This document shows, piece after piece, positions 1 through 8,861 of a DNA stretch of 64,000 bases (the first letter of the stretch is position 1; each line of letters begins with the position of its first letter). This DNA is from Brevinema_A sp051647245 (GTDB taxonomy: Bacteria; Spirochaetota; Brevinematia; Brevinematales; Brevinemataceae): the NCBI GenBank assembly GCA_051647245.1, contig JBOFDS010000012.1:124001-188000 (forward strand). Direction: 5' to 3'. The notes under the pieces are model-generated. The model had not been told where the DNA came from. It was given only the letters and a program-made list of their open reading frames with translations, and did no database searches. The position numbers and the translations under genes are program-made.

Positions 1-1719
1 TTGAAGAATCATCTCACAAATATGGAGAAACACAACTCCTCTTTTGAACAATTTATCCGTTCCCTTCCTGTGCCTGTACTCAAAGACTTCGTGAATGGAG
101 ACCAAATCCAAGCTGTTGGTTTTGAAAAACAAGATCAAGTTCTTGGTTCTAAAGACGCTGATGCTGTGAATAAAGCATTCCCATTAAGTGTCGCAAAAAG
201 CGAAAACAAAATCTTAAAAGCTAAAGGAACTGTAAACGTTTCTGGAAAAAGAGTTGCGATTCTTTTCTCCGGTGGTCCTGCTTCCGGTGGTCATAACGTT
301 GTTGTCGGTGTGAAAAAAGCTCTCGGCGCAAATAACACCCTCCTCGCTACCAAAGCTGGTCCTAAAGGACTTCTCGCTGGCGATTTCTTTGAGATCACAG
401 ACGAAATGGCAGCAGGTATCCTCAATACTGGTGGATTCGACTTCATGGGATCCGATCGTACCAAAATCAAAACCGAAGAACAATTCGCAATGGTTAAAGA
501 TGTTGTGGCAAAACACAAAATCGATACCATTATCGTTGTAGGTGGAGACGACTCCAATACAAACGCAGCTATCTTGGCTGAATTGCTTGAACCACAAAAC
601 GTAACTGTTGTTGGTGTACCAAAAACTATCGACGGAGACCTCCAATTAGGCGATCTTCTTCCTATTTCTTTTGGTTTCGACACAGCTACCAAAACTTATG
701 CAGAAATGGTTGGAAACATCCTTCAAGATACTTCCTCCTCTCTTAAATACTGGCACTTCGTAAAAATCATGGGTCGTGCAGCAAGCCACGTTGCGCTTGA
801 AACAGCTCTCCAAACACGTCCTGCTTACACCATTATTTCCGAAGAAGTCCTTGAGAAAAAAATGTCTCTCTCTCAAGTAATCACCAATATCGCTGAAGTT
901 ATCAAAACTCGTGCTGAAAAAGGTATCAACCACGGTCTCGTGCTTATTCCTGAAGGATTCATTGAATTCATCCCAGAAATGCGTGCGATGCTTAAAGAAA
1001 TGGACGAAATCATCGGGCATAACATGGAAGCATTTGCAAACATGGAACTCGCTGAAAAACGTGAATTTATCCTTGGCAAGTTAGAAGCTAAAACAGTTTC
1101 CTTGTACAACGAACTCCCAAGCAGCATCCAAAGTATGCTTCTCTTGGATAGAGATTCTCACGGAAACCTCCCATTATCCCAAATCCCTACCGAAACTCTC
1201 GTTATCGAGATGGTAGCTCCATTAATCAAAGAAATGCAAAAATCTGCTCCTGCAGGATCAAAATTTGCTTCTTACAAATTTGCAGCCCTCAACCACTTCT
1301 TCGGATACGAAGGACGTTGTGGCGCACCAACACTCTTTGATGCAGCTTATTGTTTGAACTTAGGTCTTGTTGCTGGATCCCTCGCACTTGGTGGACACAC
1401 TGGTTACATGGCATCCCTCACAGATCTTCAAAACGGTGGCGTTGCTCAAGCTGTGCCTTTGACAGGATTGCTTAACATCGAACGCCGTCATGGTCAAGAT
1501 GAATTCGTAATCGAAAAAGCACTTGTAAAACTTGATTCTCCTGCCTTCAAATTCTTTGAAGAAAGAAGAAAAGAATGGTCAGAATCTGATCTCTTCACAT
1601 CTCCTGGACCACGTCAGCTCATGGGACCTGTTGCGAAGTTAGTTCCAATTTCTGTTGCTCTCAACAGCAATTACAACGATCTCCGTTTCGACCTCGGTGC
1701 TGATACAAAAGTTTACTAA
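1..1719 (+). CDS. pfp: PPi-dependent 6-phosphofructokinase (long type)
   Basis: Phosphorylates fructose 6-phosphate with pyrophosphate instead of ATP, a reversible glycolytic step in the cytoplasm. Seen: GGPASGGHN at about residues 91-99, GGDDS at 181-185, PKTIDGD catalytic loop at 207-213 and MGR at 257-259. The Asp in GGDDS, where ATP-dependent enzymes have Gly, is the known mark of PPi use. The 572-residue length fits the long PFP clade found in spirochaetes and plants. The start is uncertain: the frame opens with TTG at the first base of the window, an ATG lies at 22, and neither has a visible ribosome site inside the window, so the true start may lie just outside. A strong terminator follows the stop. 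I am sure of the family and fairly sure of the phosphate donor. Confidence 0.93.
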   Translation: MKNHLTNMEKHNSSFEQFIRSLPVPVLKDFVNGDQIQAVGFEKQDQVLGSKDADAVNKAFPLSVAKSENKILKAKGTVNVSGKRVAILFSGGPASGGHNVVVGVKKALGANNTLLATKAGPKGLLAGDFFEITDEMAAGILNTGGFDFMGSDRTKIKTEEQFAMVKDVVAKHKIDTIIVVGGDDSNTNAAILAELLEPQNVTVVGVPKTIDGDLQLGDLLPISFGFDTATKTYAEMVGNILQDTSSSLKYWHFVKIMGRAASHVALETALQTRPAYTIISEEVLEKKMSLSQVITNIAEVIKTRAEKGINHGLVLIPEGFIEFIPEMRAMLKEMDEIIGHNMEAFANMELAEKREFILGKLEAKTVSLYNELPSSIQSMLLLDRDSHGNLPLSQIPTETLVIEMVAPLIKEMQKSAPAGSKFASYKFAALNHFFGYEGRCGAPTLFDAAYCLNLGLVAGSLALGGHTGYMASLTDLQNGGVAQAVPLTGLLNIERRHGQDEFVIEKALVKLDSPAFKFFEERRKEWSESDLFTSPGPRQLMGPVAKLVPISVALNSNYNDLRFDLGADTKVY

Positions 1720-1729
1720 TAAACAATCA

Positions 1730-1755
1730 ATCCCCCTCAATGAGGGGGATTTTCT
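1730..1755 (+). terminator. Terminator after pfp
   Basis: ATCCCCCT pairs with AGGGGGAT around a short TCAATG-type loop and is followed by TTTTCTT. It lies 11 bases after the pfp stop. Confidence 0.85.
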
Positions 1756-1785
1756 TATTATACAACAAAAGAGATCGATGTACCC

Positions 1786-1814
1786 TTGATTTATTTTAGA
1801 AATTGTAGTATTAT
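1786..1814 (+). promoter_or_regulatory. Promoter of the small membrane protein gene
   Basis: TTGATT and TATTAT separated by 17 bases, ending 28 bases before the start at 1843. Confidence 0.55.
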
Positions 1815-1842
1815 TAGATGATAACATTTTTAGGAAGTCCCT

Positions 1843-2247
1843 ATGCAAATTATTTTAAAAAACAGAAGCAACCACCAAGTAAAATTCGCAAAACTTGGTT
1901 TTTCCTTTACAACACTATTTTTTGGCATTTTCGTTCCTCTTGTGAGAGGAGACTGGAAAATTTTCTTACCTTTATTTGCGATTTACCTTTCTGGATTGTA
2001 TTTCACCCCATTTCAAATCGTAACCATTGATGGTTTTACATCAATTCAAGTTTTGTCAGAAAATAGCGAAATATACACTCAAATCAATGCCTTCTTGACT
2101 TTTGTGGTGAATATCTTGGGATCTTTATTTTATAACAAAATCTATACTCAAGCCCTCGTCAACAAAGGATTTTTGCCCGTTTCTCCAGAAGGTGAAGCCT
2201 TCATGCTCGCTAAAAGGATCAAATTTAACAGCCCACTCGAATTTTAA
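1843..2247 (+). CDS. Small membrane protein, DUF2628/HrgC-like
   Basis: Function unknown. The 134-residue protein has a basic N-terminus, hydrophobic segments at roughly 20-33, 40-58 and 82-98, and a polar tail with an NKGFLPVSPEGE stretch. The arrangement recalls the small DUF2628/HrgC-type membrane proteins, but that match is from memory and weak. AGGAAG lies just upstream of ATG 1843. An overlapping ORF at 1818-2030 in another frame is rejected because it lacks a ribosome site. The gene has its own promoter, and the terminator after it is shared with the convergent symporter gene, so it is monocistronic. Confidence 0.6.
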   Translation: MQIILKNRSNHQVKFAKLGFSFTTLFFGIFVPLVRGDWKIFLPLFAIYLSGLYFTPFQIVTIDGFTSIQVLSENSEIYTQINAFLTFVVNILGSLFYNKIYTQALVNKGFLPVSPEGEAFMLAKRIKFNSPLEF

Positions 2248-2255
2248 TTCCAAAC

Positions 2256-2283
2256 AAAAAGCCTCCATCACGGAGGCTTTTTT
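2256..2283. terminator. Bidirectional terminator
   Basis: AAAAAGCCTCC and GGAGGCTTTTTT with an ATCAC loop. A-run and T-run flank it on both sides, so it serves the convergent genes ending at 2247 and 2294. Confidence 0.85.
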
Positions 2284-2293
2284 ATATAGTTTA

Positions 2294-3826
2294 TTATTCA
2301 ATATCTGAAGTATTGGATAGGGACTTGAAGGTAAGCCCTTCGATTTTTTGAAGAGTTGGAGGCTTGAAAAAGAAAGTTGAAAAATAACCAGGTACCAGAC
2401 AAGAAATTAATACCACCGGTGCAAATAAAAACTCAAAAATTTGTGGCTTTTGATAGAAAGTAAAATAATTCAGCACATCAGCAGGATTCGCGAGATAGAT
2501 TGCTACACTTGCAGATATCAAAAACCCTAACCAAGCACCTTGTGAACTAACCTTTGTAGAGAAAATTCCAAGTAAAAATACTCCCGCAATAGGCCCACCT
2601 AAAAGTCCTAAAATAGCGTTAAAAAAGAGATACATATCGCTTTGACCAGCCGAGATAAAGCTCATCGCAATTAATACGCCTGAAATCCCTGCAAACCAAC
2701 TAACTACTTGAGCGAAGTAAATTTTTTGAGATTCAGAGAGTTTTTTCATAGGAAGAATAAAATCAATAATAGCACAAGTAGCTGTTGAGTTCAAACTTGA
2801 TGAAACAGTAGATTGTGTTGCAGCAAAAATTGCCGAGATCACAATCCCAGAGACACCTACAGGCAACTGATTTACCACAAAATAAGGTAGCAAAGCATTA
2901 TTATTCGATAATTCAGGTGAAGGAACACCGCTAAATTTGTAAAATAGATAGATCGCTGAGCCCATACCGATAAAAATAAACATACTTGTGAAGAGGAGTG
3001 GGATCTGCATATAAAGGGTCTTTTTTGCTTCGGATAAAGAGTTTGTTGAGCTGTATCTTTGGGTGATATCTTGAGATCCTATATATTGGTATATAGAAAC
3101 AAAGAATCCTCCTATCAGCAACCACCACAGAGAAGAATCTTCAGGATCAAAAGAAAAAGCTGTATCAGGAAAGATTTTTTGGTCAAGAGCTAATACAAGA
3201 AAAGGATTTATATCCTTTGGAACTGCTTGAAAACCAAAAAAAATCACCAAAATCGCCCCAAAAACTAAGACAATTGTTTGAATAGCATCCGACCAAACTA
3301 CAGCATGGAAACCACCTATTGTTGTGTAAATAACACATAAAAACCCCATCACCCCCACTACAAGATAAGGGTTGATGGTTGGCCAGACAGTTATCAAAGC
3401 TAAGGTTGGGATAAAGAGGACAATGGCAATTCTCATCACATGAAAAACCATAAAAATTGCGCTTGCCATCAATCTCATGGAACGATCAAATCTAGCTTCT
3501 ATATATTGATAAGCTGTGATCGCATGAATTCTGCGAATAAAGGGAATGAAAAAATGAGCCACTAAAAAAAGTAAAGGAATCACTCCAAGACTTGCCATCC
3601 CAAATATCCAACCACCTTTATAAACATTAGAAGTAATAGCAACATAAGAAATCGAAGAAAGTGCTGTCGCATAAACACTTAGAGCTGCCACCCAAGAGGG
3701 TATTTTTTTTCCACCAACAAAATAATCATTACTAGAGTTACGTTTTTGTGAGAAAAAATATCCCAGATACATTAATAACAAAAAATAAATCAACATCACC
3801 AAAACGTCAAACCAAGACCAAGTCAT
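2294..3826 (-). CDS. Sodium:solute symporter (SSS family)
   Basis: Membrane protein of about 510 residues with 12-13 hydrophobic helices that would import a solute with Na+. Family marks: ATALSSISYVAIT in the first quarter, TTIGGFHAVVWSDAIQ near residue 175, and SSLNSTATCAIIDF in the middle, matching the conserved SSS core. The substrate (sugar, sialic acid, amino acid or pantothenate are all possible) cannot be read. Start: GGGAGGG at 3831-3837 places the ribosome best for ATG 3826; ATG 3829 and a TTG at 3850 are alternatives, but the ribosome site lies inside the longer frame. It has its own promoter and stands alone, divergent from the fructokinase gene, which suggests sugar uptake without proving it. 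Confidence 0.85.
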   Translation of the reverse strand: MTWSWFDVLVMLIYFLLLMYLGYFFSQKRNSSNDYFVGGKKIPSWVAALSVYATALSSISYVAITSNVYKGGWIFGMASLGVIPLLFLVAHFFIPFIRRIHAITAYQYIEARFDRSMRLMASAIFMVFHVMRIAIVLFIPTLALITVWPTINPYLVVGVMGFLCVIYTTIGGFHAVVWSDAIQTIVLVFGAILVIFFGFQAVPKDINPFLVLALDQKIFPDTAFSFDPEDSSLWWLLIGGFFVSIYQYIGSQDITQRYSSTNSLSEAKKTLYMQIPLLFTSMFIFIGMGSAIYLFYKFSGVPSPELSNNNALLPYFVVNQLPVGVSGIVISAIFAATQSTVSSSLNSTATCAIIDFILPMKKLSESQKIYFAQVVSWFAGISGVLIAMSFISAGQSDMYLFFNAILGLLGGPIAGVFLLGIFSTKVSSQGAWLGFLISASVAIYLANPADVLNYFTFYQKPQIFEFLFAPVVLISCLVPGYFSTFFFKPPTLQKIEGLTFKSLSNTSDIE

Positions 3827-3871
3827 CATTCCCTCCCAAGATTCTCTCAAAAATAATGCTAAACTCTTTAT

Positions 3872-3900
3872 AGTATAAAGCTATTTTGCAAAAAGCTCAA
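3872..3900 (-). promoter_or_regulatory. Promoter of the SSS symporter
   Basis: On the minus strand TTGAGC (3900-3895), 17 bases, TATACT (3877-3872). It lies back to back with the fructokinase promoter. Confidence 0.55.
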
Positions 3901-3918
3901 AGAATCATTTTTTTTGTA

Positions 3919-3946
3919 TTGACATAACTGAAAATTATCTTATAAT
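3919..3946 (+). promoter_or_regulatory. Promoter of the fructokinase-HAD operon
   Basis: Consensus TTGACA and TATAAT with a 16-base spacer, about 22 bases before a GGAGG ribosome site. Confidence 0.75.
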
Positions 3947-3974
3947 AAAAGATAATGTTTTACGGAGGAATCCT

Positions 3975-4853
3975 ATGCTAATTGGAGCTATCGAAGCTGG
4001 TGGAACAAAGTTCATTTATGGGCTTGCTAAAGAAGACGGCACCATTATTGAAAGACATTCTTGTCCGACAGAGCACCCAGATATTACTTTAGAACAAGTG
4101 CGTCGTTATTTTGATGATAAAAAAATCTCAGCTTTGGGGGTTGGTTCTTTTGGCCCTATCGATCTTAATCCAAACTCTCCAACTTATGGTTTTATCACAG
4201 AAACCCCAAAACCGCATTGGGGGCATGTTGATTTCTTAGGAAAATTCAAAGATCTCAATATTCCTATTGGTTTTGATACAGATGTCAATGGTGCTGCACT
4301 CGGTGAAGCAAAATGGGGTGCGAGTCAAGGACTCCCAAATAGTATTTATATCACGATCGGGACAGGTGTCGGCGCAGGCGTGATTGTCAACGATGAGCTT
4401 GTGCATGGGATCCTCCATCCTGAATTTGGGCATATTTTACTAGCAAAACATCCTGAAGATTCTTTTGAAGGTGCTTGCCCTTACCACAAAGCCTGCTTTG
4501 AAGGACTTGCATCGGGCACAGCAGTGCATAAACGTTGGAATCAAAAAGGAATTGATTTGGCACCAAACCATCAAGCATGGGAATTTGAAGCATTTTACCT
4601 CGCTCAAGCATGTATGAACCTTGTACTCACCATATCTCCAAATAAAATCATCCTCGGTGGTGGCGTGATGGGGCAAGAATTTTTATTTCCAATAATAAGA
4701 ACTAAAATGGTGGAATTACTTGCTGGTTACATCCAAGCAAAAGAAATCACCGACCATATCGACGACTACATCGTCCCTCCAAAATTAGGTGATAATGCTG
4801 GATTTATGGGGGCTGTCGCATTAGGTCTTAAAGCATTAGCAGAACAAAAATAA
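3975..4853 (+). CDS. ROK-family fructokinase
   Basis: Phosphorylates fructose (possibly also mannose) with ATP to the 6-phosphate in the cytoplasm. Seen: N-terminal phosphate loop GAIEAGGTK (4-12), DTDVNGAALGE with catalytic Asp103, IGTGVGAG (128-135), and the zinc site His153, Cys168, His171, Cys174 in the GACPYHKACFEGLASG segment. That arrangement is typical of the Bacillus GmuE/YdhR-type fructokinases rather than glucokinases. At 292 residues it has normal family length. GGAGG precedes the ATG. The HAD phosphatase gene follows after 16 bases with no terminator, so both are cotranscribed. Other ROK sugar kinase activities cannot be excluded. Confidence 0.88.
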   Translation: MLIGAIEAGGTKFIYGLAKEDGTIIERHSCPTEHPDITLEQVRRYFDDKKISALGVGSFGPIDLNPNSPTYGFITETPKPHWGHVDFLGKFKDLNIPIGFDTDVNGAALGEAKWGASQGLPNSIYITIGTGVGAGVIVNDELVHGILHPEFGHILLAKHPEDSFEGACPYHKACFEGLASGTAVHKRWNQKGIDLAPNHQAWEFEAFYLAQACMNLVLTISPNKIILGGGVMGQEFLFPIIRTKMVELLAGYIQAKEITDHIDDYIVPPKLGDNAGFMGAVALGLKALAEQK

Positions 4854-4869
4854 TATAAAAGAGTGATAT

Positions 4870-5703
4870 ATGAATCCTATTTTACAAAAATTAGACGAGC
4901 AACTAAAAAATCTCGATCCACAATGCATTAAGGCTGTTGGAATCGACGTGGATGGGACTCTAATCAATGAAGAGCAAATTTGCACCCCTAAAACAGAAGC
5001 TACAATCAAAAAAGTCCTTGAATCAGGGCGTGAAGTCTTCCTTGTAACGGGACGTTCTGTTGCAAAAACAATCAATTACGCAAAGCAAATTGGCATTCCA
5101 AAATTCATGGTAAACCATAATGGGTGTGTTGTTTGGAATATGCAAGAAAACAAAAAAGAATTCGATCTTCGTATTAATGAAGAAGTCGCAAAAGGCTTGA
5201 TCCAGATCGTCCGCGACCAGAAGCTTTTCTCTGTTATTCATTCTGATGACATTGTTTATGCTGAAATCTTTCAAGAAGAATTGATAGATTTTGATACGCT
5301 CGATGCAGCTAGTTTCCACAAATTTATCATTAGCGTGTCTGTCGAGGGCACTCAGCCGCTCGTCGATCTCATCAACTCAAAATACGGCGAAGAACTCCAT
5401 ATTATGCAGACAAGATCAAATCTTGCAAATCCTAACGGAAATAAGCATTGTCTTGAGATCATCAACAAAGACGCCAACAAAGGTGCTACCTTGGCGAAGG
5501 TCTTATCCATGGTGGGAGTCAAACTCGAAGAAACCGTTGCTTTTGGTGATGACGGTAACGACCTTGAAATGCTCATAATGGTCAAGTACGGAGTGGCGAT
5601 GGGTAATGGACGCGATTTCGTGCGAGCAACTGCCCCCTATACCACAATCTCAAACGATGAAGATGGCGTTGCAAGCTTCCTTGAGCGATATGTTCTCAAA
5701 TAA
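4870..5703 (+). CDS. HAD-superfamily phosphatase, Cof type
   Basis: Probably hydrolyses a sugar phosphate or similar small phosphate in the cytoplasm. HAD motif I is DVDGT with Asp26 and Asp28, motif II is VTGRS near 58-62, the motif III Lys sits in NKGATL, and motif IV is GDDGNDLEM. A large C2-type cap lies between motifs II and III, as in Cof/YidA proteins. The second gene of the operon led by the fructokinase, it could control hexose-phosphate level; that is inference. The ribosome site is weak (GAGTGA). The region after motif IV reads YGVAMGNGRDFVRATA, close to the family norm. Confidence 0.83.
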   Translation: MNPILQKLDEQLKNLDPQCIKAVGIDVDGTLINEEQICTPKTEATIKKVLESGREVFLVTGRSVAKTINYAKQIGIPKFMVNHNGCVVWNMQENKKEFDLRINEEVAKGLIQIVRDQKLFSVIHSDDIVYAEIFQEELIDFDTLDAASFHKFIISVSVEGTQPLVDLINSKYGEELHIMQTRSNLANPNGNKHCLEIINKDANKGATLAKVLSMVGVKLEETVAFGDDGNDLEMLIMVKYGVAMGNGRDFVRATAPYTTISNDEDGVASFLERYVLK

Positions 5704-5720
5704 ATCTCAAAAATCAAAAA

Positions 5721-5748
5721 AAGAGTACCATAGAGGTACTCTTTTTTA
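5721..5748. terminator. Bidirectional terminator
   Basis: AAGAGTACC, loop ATAGA, GGTACTCTT, then T-run. The A-run on the other side lets it also end the minus-strand Lol-type operon. Confidence 0.85.
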
Positions 5749-5759
5749 TTGCAAAATCA

Positions 5760-6962
5760 TTAAGTTAGATTGGTTAGTGCCTTTAGAGGCGTGATTTTTT
5801 GAATATGTCTTGCAGGGATCAAGGCAACTAAAGAAGGAATAATCAAAATAATAAGATAACAAAATAATGCCGTCATTCCATTGATCGTTGGATAGAGCGT
5901 GCTTGAAACAGGTAGAGTGCTGTTGCCCATAATTTTGCTAAGATCAAGCCCATGAATAGAAAGGTAGAAAATATTCCCAACTCCCAGCAAGAAGCCCAAA
6001 CTTCCCCCTATCAATCCATAGATAGCGCCTTCATTAAGGAAGATCGAAGCAATTTCTTTGTCGCTAAAACCTATTGCTTTCATCATACCAAATTCTGGCA
6101 TTCTTTCATAGATACTTGCAAGCATAGAATTAACAATAATCAAAGACCCCAAAAACATCACAAATGCCGTGATAATAAAAAGAATGAGCGTCTGCAGTTC
6201 GATGATGCTGTTAAAAGAGCCTAGCTGATCTTTATAACTTTGTATCACGAGATTTGGATATTTGGTTTTAAGCTGGGAAATGACTCTATCAACGTGTTTT
6301 TTATGCGTCAAATAAACAAGTACCTCTCCTGCGGAATCCTCTGTCCTTAGCAAGCGATAGGCTGTATTCATATCGATGAAGACGGTTTTTTGATCCATTA
6401 ATTTCATGTTATAGTGATATTTCCCCATGAGGGCGGGTTTGCTTGCGTTGAGTCCACCTTCTACGGTTGATCCGACGACCATGACTTGATCTTCGAGATT
6501 TGCATTGATCTTAGCAGTGAAATCATCCCCCATTAAAATCCCCTTATCACGTAGGGCTCCGATTTTGAGGTATTCATTAAATTGGTAATTATTTCGGAAC
6601 ATATCCACAGCTACGATACGAGTCTGATAACTTTGTTCTTGATAAGAAATAAATCCAAAGAACTGATAGCGAGGAACGGTTTTTTTGATTTCTGGGACTT
6701 GAGCTAATTCTTTTTCAAGTTGAGAGAGGTTTGTGATATTATTATAGGTAGCAAGAAATCGTTCATTCTCAAGATATTCAGGAGTGATAATTCTTATATG
6801 ACCTGTTTGATAATTGATAAAACTGTCAAGAAACACGTTGAGCAATCCATCTTGAAAACCCAAAGACAAAATCGAAGTATATGCCGACACCATTATCACA
6901 AACATCGTCAAAAATGTTCGCATTTTATAACGAAGCATATTTTTTATCGTAAAACGAAACAT
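5760..6962 (-). CDS. FtsX/MacB-type ABC permease, LolC/E-like (second)
   Basis: Inner-membrane permease of 400 residues with the FtsX layout: one N-terminal helix (about 20-40), a large periplasmic domain (about 45-250), then three C-terminal helices around 260-285, 310-340 and 370-392. The coupling-loop region reads ASIYERMPEFGMMKAIGF, the standard contact with the ATPase. It would pair with the adjacent permease and ATPase to extract lipoproteins or another lipid from the inner membrane. Last gene of a five-gene operon, 9 bases after the preceding permease gene, with AGGAG before the ATG. The exact substrate is not shown by sequence. Confidence 0.85.
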   Translation of the reverse strand: MFRFTIKNMLRYKMRTFLTMFVIMVSAYTSILSLGFQDGLLNVFLDSFINYQTGHIRIITPEYLENERFLATYNNITNLSQLEKELAQVPEIKKTVPRYQFFGFISYQEQSYQTRIVAVDMFRNNYQFNEYLKIGALRDKGILMGDDFTAKINANLEDQVMVVGSTVEGGLNASKPALMGKYHYNMKLMDQKTVFIDMNTAYRLLRTEDSAGEVLVYLTHKKHVDRVISQLKTKYPNLVIQSYKDQLGSFNSIIELQTLILFIITAFVMFLGSLIIVNSMLASIYERMPEFGMMKAIGFSDKEIASIFLNEGAIYGLIGGSLGFLLGVGNIFYLSIHGLDLSKIMGNSTLPVSSTLYPTINGMTALFCYLIILIIPSLVALIPARHIQKITPLKALTNLT

Positions 6963-6971
6963 AGCATGCTC

Positions 6972-8186
6972 CTAATCATTATTTTTGATACTGTCAACGA
7001 TGCTCATCTGAACACTCTTCATTGCAGGAAATAAGGAAACAAGTGCCGACAGCGCTGGAACAAGAATCATCGGTAAGATAAAAGCCGAGAGATCCCATGA
7101 AGTCCTTAATACCGCAGGAATCGCAATACCTGTGCTGAATTGCGTGTTACTACCGGCATTTGTCATACTCAGCATATCCAAGCCAATCGTCGAAAGGGGA
7201 ATATTAAAAAGACATGCTAATATGACCCCACCAAGTGAGCCAAGCACCGCAATCCAAGTCCCTTCAAATAAAAACAAGAGCAAAATGCTATGATCCGACT
7301 GACCTAAAGCTCGAAGCGTACCCACCAGACGACGCTTTTCCCAAACACTGATAAGGATAGAATTGGTGATGCCCAAAAACGTTATCACCAAAATCAACAC
7401 CAAATATATCGCAAAAATCTGTCGACGTTGTTCGATGGAATCTTTGGTTTCGGAGAGCATCTCATTAAAATCTTCCACGTTGAATTGTGGGAATTGTTTT
7501 ATCAAATCATCACGCAGCTGAGGCATTTTTTTGAGATCATCGAGCCTGAAGTAGACCCCACTTATCATATTTGTCCCAAGTAATTGCTGAAGATCTTGAA
7601 GATTGACAAAGACCCCACTTTCGGAAATGCTTGATAATGTAGAAGTTAAGAAAGCTTCTATTTCGTACTCCGCAGAGATAAAAGTACCCTCTTTGGTCTG
7701 AAAACTGAGATTGACAAAATCACCCTCACTAAGCTGCATATCAGACGCTAAACCCGTACCTATCCAGACTTTGCCTGGAGAAAGAGTGGCTTTGGCATCA
7801 GTTCTTGGCACCATAAAAACATCAAAGTCCGTCTCAGGATCAACCCCCATAAGAGGCACGGGTAAAGAATTATCATAATTATCAATCTCCGCCTCAACAA
7901 ACAAGCGCGTTGTCATGTAAGTTTTTTCTGGGAGATTAATTTCTTGATTGAATTCAAACCAATTCGTTGAAGAATAAGGAAAATCCTCATCCCTATCAAG
8001 TTTTTGAATACGGATATGAGCCGTATCTTGATTGATACTTTCTTGTAAAGATAAGGACAAAAGCCCATTGAGCATGAGCGTTGTGATACAATAAATAAAG
8101 ACACCAAAAATCAGAATCATAAAAGTAAGAAGAGAGCGTCTTCGTGCCTGCAGGACATTTTTGAAGGATAATATAACTAATCGCAT
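6972..8186 (-). CDS. FtsX/MacB-type ABC permease, LolC/E-like (first)
   Basis: 404-residue partner of the next permease with the same plan: N-terminal helix (about 20-42), extracytoplasmic domain to about 255, three C-terminal helices, and a coupling segment VWEKRRLVGTLRALGQ. Its ATG follows the ATPase stop without a gap (TAAATG), and the ribosome site GAGGAG is the last two Glu codons of the ATPase, so translation is coupled. The two permeases are diverged, as in LolC/LolE pairs, which suggests a heterodimer. It could equally be a MacB-like or phospholipid exporter; the sorting protein in the same operon favours lipoprotein traffic. Confidence 0.85.
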   Translation of the reverse strand: MRLVILSFKNVLQARRRSLLTFMILIFGVFIYCITTLMLNGLLSLSLQESINQDTAHIRIQKLDRDEDFPYSSTNWFEFNQEINLPEKTYMTTRLFVEAEIDNYDNSLPVPLMGVDPETDFDVFMVPRTDAKATLSPGKVWIGTGLASDMQLSEGDFVNLSFQTKEGTFISAEYEIEAFLTSTLSSISESGVFVNLQDLQQLLGTNMISGVYFRLDDLKKMPQLRDDLIKQFPQFNVEDFNEMLSETKDSIEQRRQIFAIYLVLILVITFLGITNSILISVWEKRRLVGTLRALGQSDHSILLLFLFEGTWIAVLGSLGGVILACLFNIPLSTIGLDMLSMTNAGSNTQFSTGIAIPAVLRTSWDLSAFILPMILVPALSALVSLFPAMKSVQMSIVDSIKNND

Positions 8187-8852
8187 TTATTGCTCCTCTA
8201 TCCGTCCGTCTTTGAGTTTGAAAATCGTGGACGCGATATCCATCACACGCTTATCGTGTGTCGAGAATAAGATTGTCACATTGGTTTTTTGATTGATTTC
8301 GGAGATGAGTTGAAGGATTTGCTGACCTGTATTGGAATCAAGATTCGCCGTCGGTTCGTCTGCCAAAATCAAACGTGGACTCTTAACCAAAGCTCTCGCA
8401 ATGGAAACACGTTGTTGCTGTCCACCTGAAAGTTGATTAGGATAAGAGTGTTCTTTGCCCTCCAATCCCACCAAATGCAAAATCTCCATCACCTTATCAC
8501 TTTTTTCTTGAGGAGTACCTTGAAACAGTGCCATAGACACGTTTTCAAAAGCCGTGAGTACTGGAATGAGATTGTAACTTTGAAAGATAAAACCAAGATA
8601 ATCACGACGAAATTGACTCAGCTGAGCCAAAGTTTTGGTACTAAGATTCTGACCGTCGACCCAGATTTCTCCATTTGTCGCGGTATCCAGAGCCCCAATT
8701 ATATTCAGTAAAGTCGTCTTCCCCGATCCAGATGCCCCCACAAGAGCGCCTATCGTACCCTTTTCGAGGGCAATATTAATATCGTACAAGGCTTGAAAAG
8801 GCACCGTACCATTTTGATAAATTTTGTTAATATTTTTTGTGGATAAAAACAT
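8187..8852 (-). CDS. lolD: LolD/MacB-type ABC transporter ATPase
   Basis: 221-residue cytoplasmic ATPase that drives the two FtsX-type permeases. Walker A GASGSGKTT at 39-47, Q-loop in FIFQSYNLIP near 91, signature LSGGQQQRV at 141-149, Walker B LILADEPTANLD at 161-172, and an H-loop FSTHDKRV near the end. These are the standard MacB/LolD subfamily forms. AGGAGG lies before the ATG. It lies between the beta-barrel candidate (9 bases upstream) and the first permease (no gap). The LolD name rests on operon context. Confidence 0.85.
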   Translation of the reverse strand: MFLSTKNINKIYQNGTVPFQALYDINIALEKGTIGALVGASGSGKTTLLNIIGALDTATNGEIWVDGQNLSTKTLAQLSQFRRDYLGFIFQSYNLIPVLTAFENVSMALFQGTPQEKSDKVMEILHLVGLEGKEHSYPNQLSGGQQQRVSIARALVKSPRLILADEPTANLDSNTGQQILQLISEINQKTNVTILFSTHDKRVMDIASTIFKLKDGRIEEQ

Positions 8853-8861
8853 AGTCCCCTC

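Noticed and set aside
214..1127. Several minus-strand ORFs of 84-143 codons inside pfp
   Set aside because: They are mirror frames of a strongly conserved gene, have no ribosome site, and have no recognisable protein features.
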